Below, one piece after another: positions 34,095-41,765 of a stretch of DNA of 64,000 nt; the stretch's first letter is position 1, and the number at the start of each line of letters is the position of its first letter. The DNA lies in the NCBI RefSeq assembly GCF_025567525.1, contig NZ_JAOQJY010000001.1:310001-374000 (forward strand), read 5' to 3'. This stretch comes from Gallintestinimicrobium propionicum. GTDB lineage: Bacteria; Bacillota; Clostridia; Lachnospirales; Lachnospiraceae. The notes beneath the pieces were generated by a model. It worked only from the letters and a program-made list of their open reading frames with translations. It did not search any database and was not told the origin of the DNA. The position numbers and the translations under genes were made by a program.

Positions 34095-35204
34095 TTACTC
34101 TGAAAGTCCATCCTGCTTCATTAAGATCTCCATAGCAGAAATATCTGTCGCTATATCCATCTCTTTCTCATGATAAAACTTATCTAATAATCCTTCAAAT
34201 GAATCTATGATTTTATCAATAGCCCCTTCAATATCTTTTTTGGTTTTTTCCAGGCTCTTTCCTTTTATCTGTTTTTCATCAATCTCTATATATGCTTCAA
34301 GCAGTTTTTCTGTTGTTGGTAAATAATAATTCATAAACATTCCTAGCTTATCCGCATTTTGTGGATTGACATCTACTTCATGGAATATCATTGATACTAC
34401 ATTTTCCATACGATCCAGCTTCTGCGAAATCATCTTATCTTTGATGATGTCATTGCTTTCATGAATTTTATCAATGTATCCCTGTCCCTGATCCATAATT
34501 GCCTGCATCTCTTTTGTTCGCTCTTTCATTCTAAGACGTTCCTCAACTTGCTTTCTATAATATCGATCATATACGGCCTGCTTATCCTTATACTTTTCAT
34601 ATACTTCATCAGAGACAATAAATATCAAATCATCTTTGCCAAAATGCCCCTGTGGTATTAACTTCATCGTTACAGCCTTCTTCAAATCTTTAATTACTTT
34701 TTCTGGTTCCTCTTTTGAATAAACTGCCAAATCATCAATAAGTTCGATATTCTTAAACCTAAGATCCCTTACATATGTATTATATCTTTTGTTAAAGTGC
34801 ATTTCACAAATTCTCTTTGCAATAACAATAGAATTTATAGCAATAACAACCACCAATACAAGAATCCCCACAAGCGCAGACATTCTAAATGTATCCGAAT
34901 ATACTACGGTTCCTATATAAATAGGTGCATAGTACAAACACAACGCAGTAAATAAAATACACACTACAACACCCCATGTACGCGCTGCTGGACAGTTGTA
35001 TTCAAATACATATTTATCTCGGCTACTATTTACACTTGGTAATTTATCAAGCCGTTCTGTCATTTCCGAAAAGGAACCCTTTTCGACACCATTATTAACA
35101 ATGTCTACCGCTTCTTTTGCCTCTTGCAAATATTCATCTTTAACATTATCAACTTCTTCCTTCGGCTTTCCTCCAGGAAAAAAATTATTTAATATTTCCA
35201 TCAA
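34095..35204 (-). CDS. XpaC-like membrane protein
   Basis: 369 residues. Two adjacent membrane helices (about 79-97 and 107-128) are followed by a large cytoplasmic helical domain. That domain contains QKLDRMENVVSMIFHEVDVNP, KLGMFMNYYLPTTEKLLEAY and a DKIIDSFEGLLDKFY end, the pattern of the XpaC family (5-bromo-4-chloroindolyl phosphate hydrolysis protein), whose true function is unknown. XpaC and TelA genes are adjacent in many Firmicutes. GGAG precedes the start. It links the cytoplasmic TelA proteins to the membrane in this operon. Confidence 0.82.
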   Translation of the reverse strand: MMEILNNFFPGGKPKEEVDNVKDEYLQEAKEAVDIVNNGVEKGSFSEMTERLDKLPSVNSSRDKYVFEYNCPAARTWGVVVCILFTALCLYYAPIYIGTVVYSDTFRMSALVGILVLVVVIAINSIVIAKRICEMHFNKRYNTYVRDLRFKNIELIDDLAVYSKEEPEKVIKDLKKAVTMKLIPQGHFGKDDLIFIVSDEVYEKYKDKQAVYDRYYRKQVEERLRMKERTKEMQAIMDQGQGYIDKIHESNDIIKDKMISQKLDRMENVVSMIFHEVDVNPQNADKLGMFMNYYLPTTEKLLEAYIEIDEKQIKGKSLEKTKKDIEGAIDKIIDSFEGLLDKFYHEKEMDIATDISAMEILMKQDGLSE

Positions 35205-35221
35205 AAGTTCTCCTACCCTAA

Positions 35222-35818
35222 TTATTCAACTTTATCTGTTGCAGATGGCTGGTGAATTTCTCCTGCATCAATTTTGGTTACTTCACTTGAAGCCGGCACT
35301 GCCAATGACGGCATTATACTTGAGGCCGGCGTTCCATTGGGAAGTTCTATATTCTGATTTACATCTGGCAGCTTAAATGTATCTTCAGTTGCTGTGACGA
35401 CAGGCGTTTTTATCGTTGGCACATTTGCTGCTGCCGGTGCCTTATATGTAACATCTCCTTCTGAACTATAAGCTGAGTTTGAATGCGATGATGTATTTGA
35501 ATGCGATGTATGGCTTGCATGACTAGAATGTGTATTTGAATGCGAACCATGATCTGAATGAGATGTATGGCTTGCATGGCTCTCATGACTTCCGTGATTT
35601 CCATGACCACTCGATCCCGATCTATGGGAGCTATGTGACCTATGCGAACTATGAGATCTATGACCAGCAAAAACATCCATCTGCATTAGGCTTCCGAGTA
35701 CAACAATCATCGTACCAAGCACAAGTAATTTTTTTCCTGGGATATTTCCCTCTTCATCTTCAATTAGATTTTCTATACTTTTTTGAAACTTTGGAAATAA
35801 TTCATCCATATTATTCAT
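35222..35818 (-). CDS. His-Xaa-Ser repeat protein, HxsA-like radical-SAM substrate
   Basis: 198 residues. A cytoplasmic leader-like segment (about 1-28, with NLIEDEEGNIPGKK) precedes one hydrophobic helix (LLVLGTMIVVLGSLMQM) ending DVFAGH, a possible signal-peptidase site. Residues about 53-116 are His/Ser-rich with 13 perfect His-Xaa-Ser triplets in two blocks (HRSHSSHRSHSSHRS, and later HESHASHTS and HSSHASHTS). The rest is Pro/Thr/Ser-rich. This matches the HxsA class of His-Xaa-Ser proteins, always linked to the radical-SAM pair HxsB/HxsC. The repeats are presumed to be modified. Its first bases overlap the stop of the MORN gene (8 bases). Confidence 0.88.
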   Translation of the reverse strand: MNNMDELFPKFQKSIENLIEDEEGNIPGKKLLVLGTMIVVLGSLMQMDVFAGHRSHSSHRSHSSHRSGSSGHGNHGSHESHASHTSHSDHGSHSNTHSSHASHTSHSNTSSHSNSAYSSEGDVTYKAPAAANVPTIKTPVVTATEDTFKLPDVNQNIELPNGTPASSIMPSLAVPASSEVTKIDAGEIHQPSATDKVE

Positions 35819-37184
35819 ATATTTTCACACACTTTCCATTCGACCAATCTGTCTGATAATGAGTTGACGAATTTGTATAATATTGGCATTCTCCGTTCGG
35901 TTTACCATTTTCAAAAGAACCAGCCAGTTTATATCCATCCTCACCGGAAGGATAAAAATATGTTCCATTTCCATTCATTTGGTCTTCAGACCACTTACCC
36001 TCATATGATGCGCCACTTGTCCATGTATATGTTCCCTGACCTGACTTTTGTCCATCAGAAACATTTCCATTATACTGATCGCCATTGCTATATTTTATCT
36101 GTGCCTGTCCTGACAATTTTCCATCACTCATTGCCCCATTATAAGTAGTTCCGCTAACCAATGACATTTCAACAGCTGTTGGCTGTCCATCTGTAATTGT
36201 AAATGTGTAATTGCCAAAATCATTTTCTATATGATAGCTACCGTTTACAAATGTATTTTTATCAAAAGTACCACTTGCATAACTTCCATCTGAATATGTA
36301 TAGGTCCCAGATCCAGTCATCTGATCAGAAGCCCACTCTCCATCGTACTTATCACCAGATATCCATGTATATACGCCCTGACCACTTCTATATCCATCCA
36401 GAAAAGCTCCATCGTAAATGTCTCCACTTACAAAAGTCATCTTTCCTGTTCCAGTCAATCCTTTTGTATCACACGATCCTATATATGTTGACCCATCTGC
36501 ATATTCTATAGATGCCTTATCAATATTCCCTGATTTGTAAGTTAAATTATAACTTCCAATACTATTCTTAAATGTACATGTTCCGTCTTGAAAAGCATTA
36601 TCTTTAAATGTTCCTGAAAAAATCACTCCATCCGGGGTTGTATATGTACCTTGCCCGCACATCTGATCATTTTTCCACTCGCCTTCGTATACACCTCCAT
36701 CATCCCAGGTAAATATTCCATTCCCACTTTTCTTTGAGGAGGAAAATTCTCCTTGATATGTACCCTCATTGGGAACGCGCAAAGTACCGCTTCCCTTTAA
36801 CTGATTCTGCTTCCACTCTCCTGTATATGCCGCTCCAGTCTCAAATAAAAATTGACCATCACCAGAAAGATATCCAAAATCTGTTTCGCCAGCATACAAA
36901 CCCTTGGTTAACTGAATCTGTCCCGATGAACGCATCTCATGTTCTCTTAAAACCCTTTGTTGCAAATCATCAGCTTGTATTTTCTGCCCAAGGCCTCCCA
37001 CAACGATTATCTCGGCTACAGCCAAAAGAACAAGTCCCCATGATGATAATTTTTTTCTTCGTTTAAGAGCCTTTTCATGCTCTTCTTCGGGTGTTATCAC
37101 CTTTTCTATTGAATTACTATTTTCCGTTTTATTCATACCCTCTTCGGACAATTTCTCTTTTTCTAAATCCGCCATCTCAATCAC
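35811..37184 (-). CDS. Membrane-anchored MORN-repeat protein
   Basis: 457 residues. A charged cytoplasmic start (about 1-46) precedes one helix (SWGLVLLAVAEIIVVGGLG). The rest, about residue 85 to the end, is made of roughly 14 MORN-type repeats (YTGEWKQNQLKGSGTL, YEGEWKNDQMCGQGTY, YDGEWASDQMTGSGTY, YEGKWSEDQMNGNGTY). MORN repeats form extended beta sheets that bind proteins or lipids. Orientation suggests the repeats face outside. It overlaps both neighbours by 8 bases, between the radical-SAM gene and the substrate gene, so it is tied to the modification system. Confidence 0.85.
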   Translation of the reverse strand: MIEMADLEKEKLSEEGMNKTENSNSIEKVITPEEEHEKALKRRKKLSSWGLVLLAVAEIIVVGGLGQKIQADDLQQRVLREHEMRSSGQIQLTKGLYAGETDFGYLSGDGQFLFETGAAYTGEWKQNQLKGSGTLRVPNEGTYQGEFSSSKKSGNGIFTWDDGGVYEGEWKNDQMCGQGTYTTPDGVIFSGTFKDNAFQDGTCTFKNSIGSYNLTYKSGNIDKASIEYADGSTYIGSCDTKGLTGTGKMTFVSGDIYDGAFLDGYRSGQGVYTWISGDKYDGEWASDQMTGSGTYTYSDGSYASGTFDKNTFVNGSYHIENDFGNYTFTITDGQPTAVEMSLVSGTTYNGAMSDGKLSGQAQIKYSNGDQYNGNVSDGQKSGQGTYTWTSGASYEGKWSEDQMNGNGTYFYPSGEDGYKLAGSFENGKPNGECQYYTNSSTHYQTDWSNGKCVKIYE

Positions 37185-38568
37185 TCCATGAATTTAATAT
37201 CCGCATTGTTTCCTCATCATTTTCATAAAACTTCGAGAATAAATAATCTAATATTCCAGAATATACTCTGCATTTATATCCCCTCGGTTGTTTTTCTATC
37301 ACATCTCCATCCAAAGCATAATTTACAACCGGACAAGTTCCACAATATGGCTGGTATACACAATCACAACAAGTCGGAATTGTTTCCAAAACACTGGACG
37401 CACATACTGTCTTACATACACTATTATTTATCAGATCTGTATAAGTGTTGTTATATACATTTCCTAATTGAAATGTACTTTGTCCCATCTCATGAAGCAT
37501 TCGTCCCTCATCGCATGTAAAAATATTACCATCTGCATAATACGCCAACTGTCCAACACCTGCGCCACATGGTGAACGCAATTCCATATAGTTCATGAAA
37601 TCGCCTCTTATTCTTCTCAATAAAATTGCAGCATGATCTTCTTTGATGAATCTTCCTGCTTTATTTATTTCAATCAATTCATCTAATGCTTGCTGATAGA
37701 ATTTAATAAACTCCTCCGAACTATATCCTATTTTTTCCCAACTCTTTGCAGCTTTTCCTAATGGTGTTAATGGCCTTATAAAAATGCTTTCAAAGCCCAT
37801 ATCTACATAGGAGTGAACAATTTCTTTGGGAAAGTTAAGAGAAAATCTTGTAGTTGTTTCTATGGCTCCCACCTGCAAGCCAGCTTTTCTTACTCTCTCA
37901 ACAGAATTTATTACTTTTTTAAATGTACCAGATCCGTCAGCATATGGACGATTATTATTGTGTACTAATTCACTTCCATCTACAGACGTTGATATTCCAA
38001 AATTGTACTGTACAAAAAAATCTAACATTTCATCATTTAATAATGTTAAGTTAGTTACTACCGTATACGCTATCTCATGCTTCTCTTTATGTATTTCGGC
38101 ATATTGTACTATGTGTTTTATAATATCAAAATTAACTAATGGCTCTCCACCCTGAAACTCAAAACATAAAGACTGTTCCGGCGACTGCAACGCTATATCT
38201 ACTGCCTTTTCAGCCATCTCCTTATTCATAATAAGATGAGAACATTCTACACCATTATTTGCCTGACAATATATGCAGCTCATATTGCATACTGTAGTTA
38301 CTACAAAAATATGTAATGATGTTGCTACATTGACATGCCCCTTTATTTCTCTTAATGCATATTTGTTTATGGATGAATATTCCAAATCGGATTCATCGTA
38401 TATCATCTTTTTCTCAATAAGTGATTCATATAATTCCGATTCTCTATCAACATCCAACGAAAGAATCTTCCCAAAATCCTCTTTGCTGACAAACATATAC
38501 TTTCCAAAATCATTTGTCATTAGAATAGATTTTCCATATTGCTTAAAATTAAAGTAATTTAGCTTCAT
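37177..38568 (-). CDS. hxsB: HxsB-like radical SAM/SPASM enzyme
   Basis: 463 residues from ATG 38568, which overlaps the TGA of the preceding gene (ATGA); the longer frame to 38628 lies inside that gene. The opening LNYFNFKQYGKSILMTNDFGKY is characteristic of HxsB. The radical-SAM cluster is CNMSCIYC (Cys94, 98, 101), followed by FEFQGGEPLVNF. A SPASM-type C-terminal cysteine set (CCDCVYQPYCGTCPV, then YKCRVY) would bind extra iron-sulfur clusters. Predicted to alter the His-Xaa-Ser repeat protein together with HxsC. The chemistry of this family is not established to my knowledge. Confidence 0.88.
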   Translation of the reverse strand: MKLNYFNFKQYGKSILMTNDFGKYMFVSKEDFGKILSLDVDRESELYESLIEKKMIYDESDLEYSSINKYALREIKGHVNVATSLHIFVVTTVCNMSCIYCQANNGVECSHLIMNKEMAEKAVDIALQSPEQSLCFEFQGGEPLVNFDIIKHIVQYAEIHKEKHEIAYTVVTNLTLLNDEMLDFFVQYNFGISTSVDGSELVHNNNRPYADGSGTFKKVINSVERVRKAGLQVGAIETTTRFSLNFPKEIVHSYVDMGFESIFIRPLTPLGKAAKSWEKIGYSSEEFIKFYQQALDELIEINKAGRFIKEDHAAILLRRIRGDFMNYMELRSPCGAGVGQLAYYADGNIFTCDEGRMLHEMGQSTFQLGNVYNNTYTDLINNSVCKTVCASSVLETIPTCCDCVYQPYCGTCPVVNYALDGDVIEKQPRGYKCRVYSGILDYLFSKFYENDEETMRILNSWSD

Positions 38569-39671
38569 ATAATTGCTCTCAATTCTCCCTTTTCCATAGA
38601 CATTGTTCCTGCAAACACTCCGCCACAAGCATTTCTCATTTTACAGTTCTCACAAGTCTCAGCATATCTTACTTTATCCGGTGATATACTCTTTTCACAC
38701 AATGTCCAATATTCCTTCTTCACAGTACATAATGGAAAATTATATAGTTTCACATCAATTCCATTTTCTATCAATACTAAGGCTGCATCCTCTGCAACTT
38801 GCGCAGCATCTACATATGATATCCATACTTTATCCTGATTAACCCTTGCGCTTCCAGTCATCTCCATTGCCATAATGCTGACATAATCCACTTCCGAAAG
38901 TTCATCAGAAATCATCTGTGCAATATTATGAATATCATCTTTGTTCAATCTGTTTACAACAATCCTTAACTCAACATGAATTCCCGCCTTCAATAACTTT
39001 TTTATCCCTATCTTTGTCTGATTAAAACTACCATTTGACTGAGTTATCATATCATGAATATTCGCAGTAGAACCATGAATAGGTATAGCAACTATACTGT
39101 TCTTTGGTGACTTTTCTACGAATCTTTCCACATATGAATCAACTGCAAAAATTCTTCCATTGGTAAGCAATAAAAAATCTGTACATTCAAATTTTGCTCT
39201 AAGAAATTCTAAAAATCTAAATATATCTGGACCTACCATAAACGGCTCCCCACCTGTAATTGTGAGATGCGGGGCATCCGTAGGTATATGTTTTGCAATT
39301 TCTATCAAGGTATCTACACTGGTATTTCGGCCCTTTTGCCGAGATATATCTGGAGATGGGCACATAACGCAATTAGAATTACATTTACCTGTCACGAAGA
39401 AATAATTATCCAAAGAACTATCATCATAGTATTCCGAAAATTTTCCATTTTCCCAAAGTTCATAAACATCATAATCATGTGCATTTCTGAGCTTTTCAAT
39501 TATATTTTTATCTTTGGATACCACAACATCTTCCGGGTATAACCTTATATCATTTTCTGATATATATACAAACTCTATCTCATCTTTAAGTAGCTCTTCC
39601 CTTACTGTTTGATTCAAAGCCAAAGATACTATTTTATATTTTCCATGATAATTCTCCAGCTTTACAATCAT
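38565..39671 (-). CDS. hxsC: HxsC-like radical SAM enzyme
   Basis: 368 residues. An N-terminal region without known domain (1-88) precedes the radical-SAM core: CNSNCVMC (Cys97, 101, 104), LTITGGEPFMVG, and LLLTNGRIF. The C-terminal cysteine patch CENCKMRNACGGVF is typical for HxsC. Starts ATGA-overlapped with the A24-peptidase gene and ends ATGA-overlapped with HxsB, so the three are translationally coupled. Partner of HxsB in peptide modification. Gene naming rests on pattern and context. Confidence 0.87.
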   Translation of the reverse strand: MIVKLENYHGKYKIVSLALNQTVREELLKDEIEFVYISENDIRLYPEDVVVSKDKNIIEKLRNAHDYDVYELWENGKFSEYYDDSSLDNYFFVTGKCNSNCVMCPSPDISRQKGRNTSVDTLIEIAKHIPTDAPHLTITGGEPFMVGPDIFRFLEFLRAKFECTDFLLLTNGRIFAVDSYVERFVEKSPKNSIVAIPIHGSTANIHDMITQSNGSFNQTKIGIKKLLKAGIHVELRIVVNRLNKDDIHNIAQMISDELSEVDYVSIMAMEMTGSARVNQDKVWISYVDAAQVAEDAALVLIENGIDVKLYNFPLCTVKKEYWTLCEKSISPDKVRYAETCENCKMRNACGGVFAGTMSMEKGELRAII

Positions 39672-40693
39672 TTAACCATCCCCCATATAATGAAATAACT
39701 TAAAAATCCAGCAAAAATAAACATTGCAAACGGAATTTTCCTGACAACCGTTACTGCTGAAATATTCCTGCTACTTGCCCATCGACCAATACTCTCAACC
39801 TGTTCTTCCGTCAATCTACTTCTCAAATCTTCTGATGATATGGGAGGGAGTCCTCTAACTCTGGAATTTTGCATAAGCATTGATGATATACTTGATAATA
39901 TCATCCCTTTCTTCAAATCACATATTTTAACTTCCTGATATAAACTTGTCCGAATGGTCATCTGGCAAAGCAGTAGTAATATTACCAACACATAGTTTTC
40001 TGGATTAAAAGAGAACGGAATAAATCCTAATATCAATCCAATGACAATATCAACAGCATAAACGCCAACAATAATCTGCCATTTTTTTAATTTACTTTCT
40101 TTACCAACTAACCAGGCAGATATCATGCATATTATTCTTATAATCCATTCATTAACATATATGCCTTTCATGCCAATCATGATAAATAATAAGTTTATTA
40201 AGCATATATATCCCGATGCTGATAAAAAGGATTTAAGAAAATTTCCAAGATACCCTTTTACATATTCTTTTGTAATTTTTGTTCTTCCCTTTACCAATGA
40301 ATAGATTGAGAAAAATAACAGATAAAAATATCCATATAAAATCGCAAGGCATAGTGCAAAGTACAAAGTTACATCTGATTTTCCATAAACCAAATATTCA
40401 TTTGCCGGATAAAGCACTGCCATCACCAAAGTTAATTTACAGTCCCCACCTGCAAATGAGTGTGTGTAAAATAAAATCAAACTAATCAAGGCAATGATTC
40501 CAAAATTTATCATGAAAAGCCAAAATAAATCTCTGGCAAAATATCCATAATATATCACGCATAAAACGATTCCGGGTAAAACAAATCCAAGTAAAGTTTT
40601 ATTGTATATTCTTCCGTCCCTCACATCAGATATTGATGTTATTATTCCTAGCAATATAAGCACAGCTGTCAAAAAAATTTCTATTATAATCAT
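39668..40693 (-). CDS. A24 prepilin-peptidase-like membrane protein with extra C-terminal domain
   Basis: 341 residues with about eight membrane helices. Both catalytic aspartates of type IV prepilin peptidases are recognisable: Asp23 in SDVRDGRIYN and Asp84 in GGDCKL. The N-terminal methylase domain of full PilD is absent. After the core is an extended region with LPPISSEDLRSRLTEEQVE and a final helix, not usual for the family. It overlaps HxsD-like and HxsC genes by 4 bases on each side. It may cleave the leader of the His-Xaa-Ser protein or another operon product. That is inference. Confidence 0.82.
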   Translation of the reverse strand: MIIIEIFLTAVLILLGIITSISDVRDGRIYNKTLLGFVLPGIVLCVIYYGYFARDLFWLFMINFGIIALISLILFYTHSFAGGDCKLTLVMAVLYPANEYLVYGKSDVTLYFALCLAILYGYFYLLFFSIYSLVKGRTKITKEYVKGYLGNFLKSFLSASGYICLINLLFIMIGMKGIYVNEWIIRIICMISAWLVGKESKLKKWQIIVGVYAVDIVIGLILGFIPFSFNPENYVLVILLLLCQMTIRTSLYQEVKICDLKKGMILSSISSMLMQNSRVRGLPPISSEDLRSRLTEEQVESIGRWASSRNISAVTVVRKIPFAMFIFAGFLSYFIIWGMVK

Positions 40694-40896
40694 TTTTTCA
40701 TATTCTCTATATTTATCAAATAATTTTCAAATTCTTTTACTGTGACGTTCGGATCATATTTGCAACTGTTAAAAATCAACTCTATATAGATACCTTTTCT
40801 TTTCACTTTAATTTTTGCAAAATCTTTGTATGTATCACAGGTTTCTTTTATACTTTTTTCGGAATAAATTTCTGTACTCAATAACAACTTAACCAT
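40690..40896 (-). CDS. HxsD-like small protein, short form
   Basis: 68 residues from ATG 40896; a TTG at 40905 is also in frame. Soluble alpha/beta pattern: LSTEIYSEKSIKETCDTYKD, then the strands AKIKVKRKGIYIELIF, then VKEFENYLINIE. This resembles the N-terminal half of HxsD proteins. Overlaps the longer HxsD-like gene by 8 bases and the peptidase gene by 4. Possibly a peptide-recognition or scaffold subunit. The assignment relies partly on context. Confidence 0.6.
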   Translation of the reverse strand: MVKLLLSTEIYSEKSIKETCDTYKDFAKIKVKRKGIYIELIFNSCKYDPNVTVKEFENYLINIENMKK

Positions 40897-41254
40897 TAGT
40901 ATCAAACCAATCCTTTAATATTTCATCTTCGCAAAATTGCTGTTCAATTTCGCTATCCGATAATTCATCCTCGTCTTTAGGAGCAACTACACTTGTTGCA
41001 ACAGCCCTAGCAAGCATCAATTCACGAATATTCTTTGTCTGTAAATAGATTTCATGCCGAGCACTTTGGGCTAGAATTTCATTTTCAAATTCATCATCAG
41101 ATATTTCTTCTTTCTCATTTTTTGCATTTAACGATACATAATAATATTTCTCGTCGGCATCTAAATGCACATATGCTCTATCCGTAAAATTGTAAGCAGC
41201 CTTAATAAGTGCAATCTTCGAATAAAGTTCTCTACTATATTTAAGTTGTCTCAT
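40889..41254 (-). CDS. hxsD: HxsD-like protein
   Basis: 121 residues from ATG 41254 (GAGG 10 bases upstream). Pattern: IALIKAAYNFTDRAYVHLD, strand YYYVSLNAKN, then FENEILAQSARHEIYLQTKNIRELML, which follows the HxsD family's conserved FxNELLDxxLRxxI...T..IRELI segment. The acidic tail (DEDELSDSEIEQQFCEDE) is unusual. HxsD proteins accompany the HxsB/HxsC pair and may be recognition subunits. Overlaps the HTH gene upstream by 14 bases. Confidence 0.75.
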   Translation of the reverse strand: MRQLKYSRELYSKIALIKAAYNFTDRAYVHLDADEKYYYVSLNAKNEKEEISDDEFENEILAQSARHEIYLQTKNIRELMLARAVATSVVAPKDEDELSDSEIEQQFCEDEILKDWFDTNG

Positions 41255-41486
41255 AGAAATCATTCCTCACTGTTCTTCTGAGTTTTCGCCAATCTTTATA
41301 TTCACCAGTAATTATTCTATTATCTTTAGGTTTATCTGTATCTACTGGAATAGCCCATGCCCTTCCAATTTTTGTTACGCCTGCTATTCTTCCTTCGGCA
41401 CACATAATTTGTATTGTTCGCAATTTCACTCTACACTTCTTTGCCATTTCAGCAGAAGTATATTCCTCAGCGAAATTTAATCTCAT
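41241..41486 (-). CDS. Small excisionase-like HTH protein, first gene of the Hxs-type operon
   Basis: About 81 residues. The winged-helix/MerR-type excisionase pattern EEYTSAEMAKKCRVKLRTIQIM, then AEGRIAGVTKIGRAWAIPVDT, with a basic tail (YKDWRKLRRTVRND). The start is uncertain; ATG 41486 opens the conserved part, with in-frame starts at 41498 and 41513. Probably a DNA-binding regulator of the operon rather than a recombination factor, since no integrase is near. A weak minus-strand promoter (TTGTTG-17-TATCCT) may lie near 41605-41635. I see nothing else in 41514-41765. Confidence 0.65.
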   Translation of the reverse strand: MRLNFAEEYTSAEMAKKCRVKLRTIQIMCAEGRIAGVTKIGRAWAIPVDTDKPKDNRIITGEYKDWRKLRRTVRNDFYETT

Positions 41487-41765
41487 AAAAGTCCACATCC
41501 ACTCAGAAAACAATTTCCTTCAATTCTATCAAAAATTCGTATAAAAAAAGGAAGGCGATAGTAGCCGATTTTTTTGTCTCGACTTGATAAACGAACTCCT
41601 GATTAGGATAGAACGTGTCATTTTTTACAACAAGTATAATGTAATCAAGTGCTCATTTAGCAAAATACATCAAGAAGATATTAATTCGTCTCCTTAGTAT
41701 TTTTATCTTAGTGTATTAATTCTTTTATAATTGTGATTCTCCAAGAAAATTTATTATCTTGATCG

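Noticed and set aside
35440..35660. CRISPR-like array in the repetitive stretch near 35.5 kb
   Set aside because: Repeat units are short (9-18 bases), codon-based and without spacers. They encode the His-Xaa-Ser triplets.
35410..35676. 88-residue repetitive frame inside the His-Xaa-Ser gene
   Set aside because: It is the repeat DNA read in another frame (Ile/His-rich). The HxsA frame has the leader, membrane segment and context.
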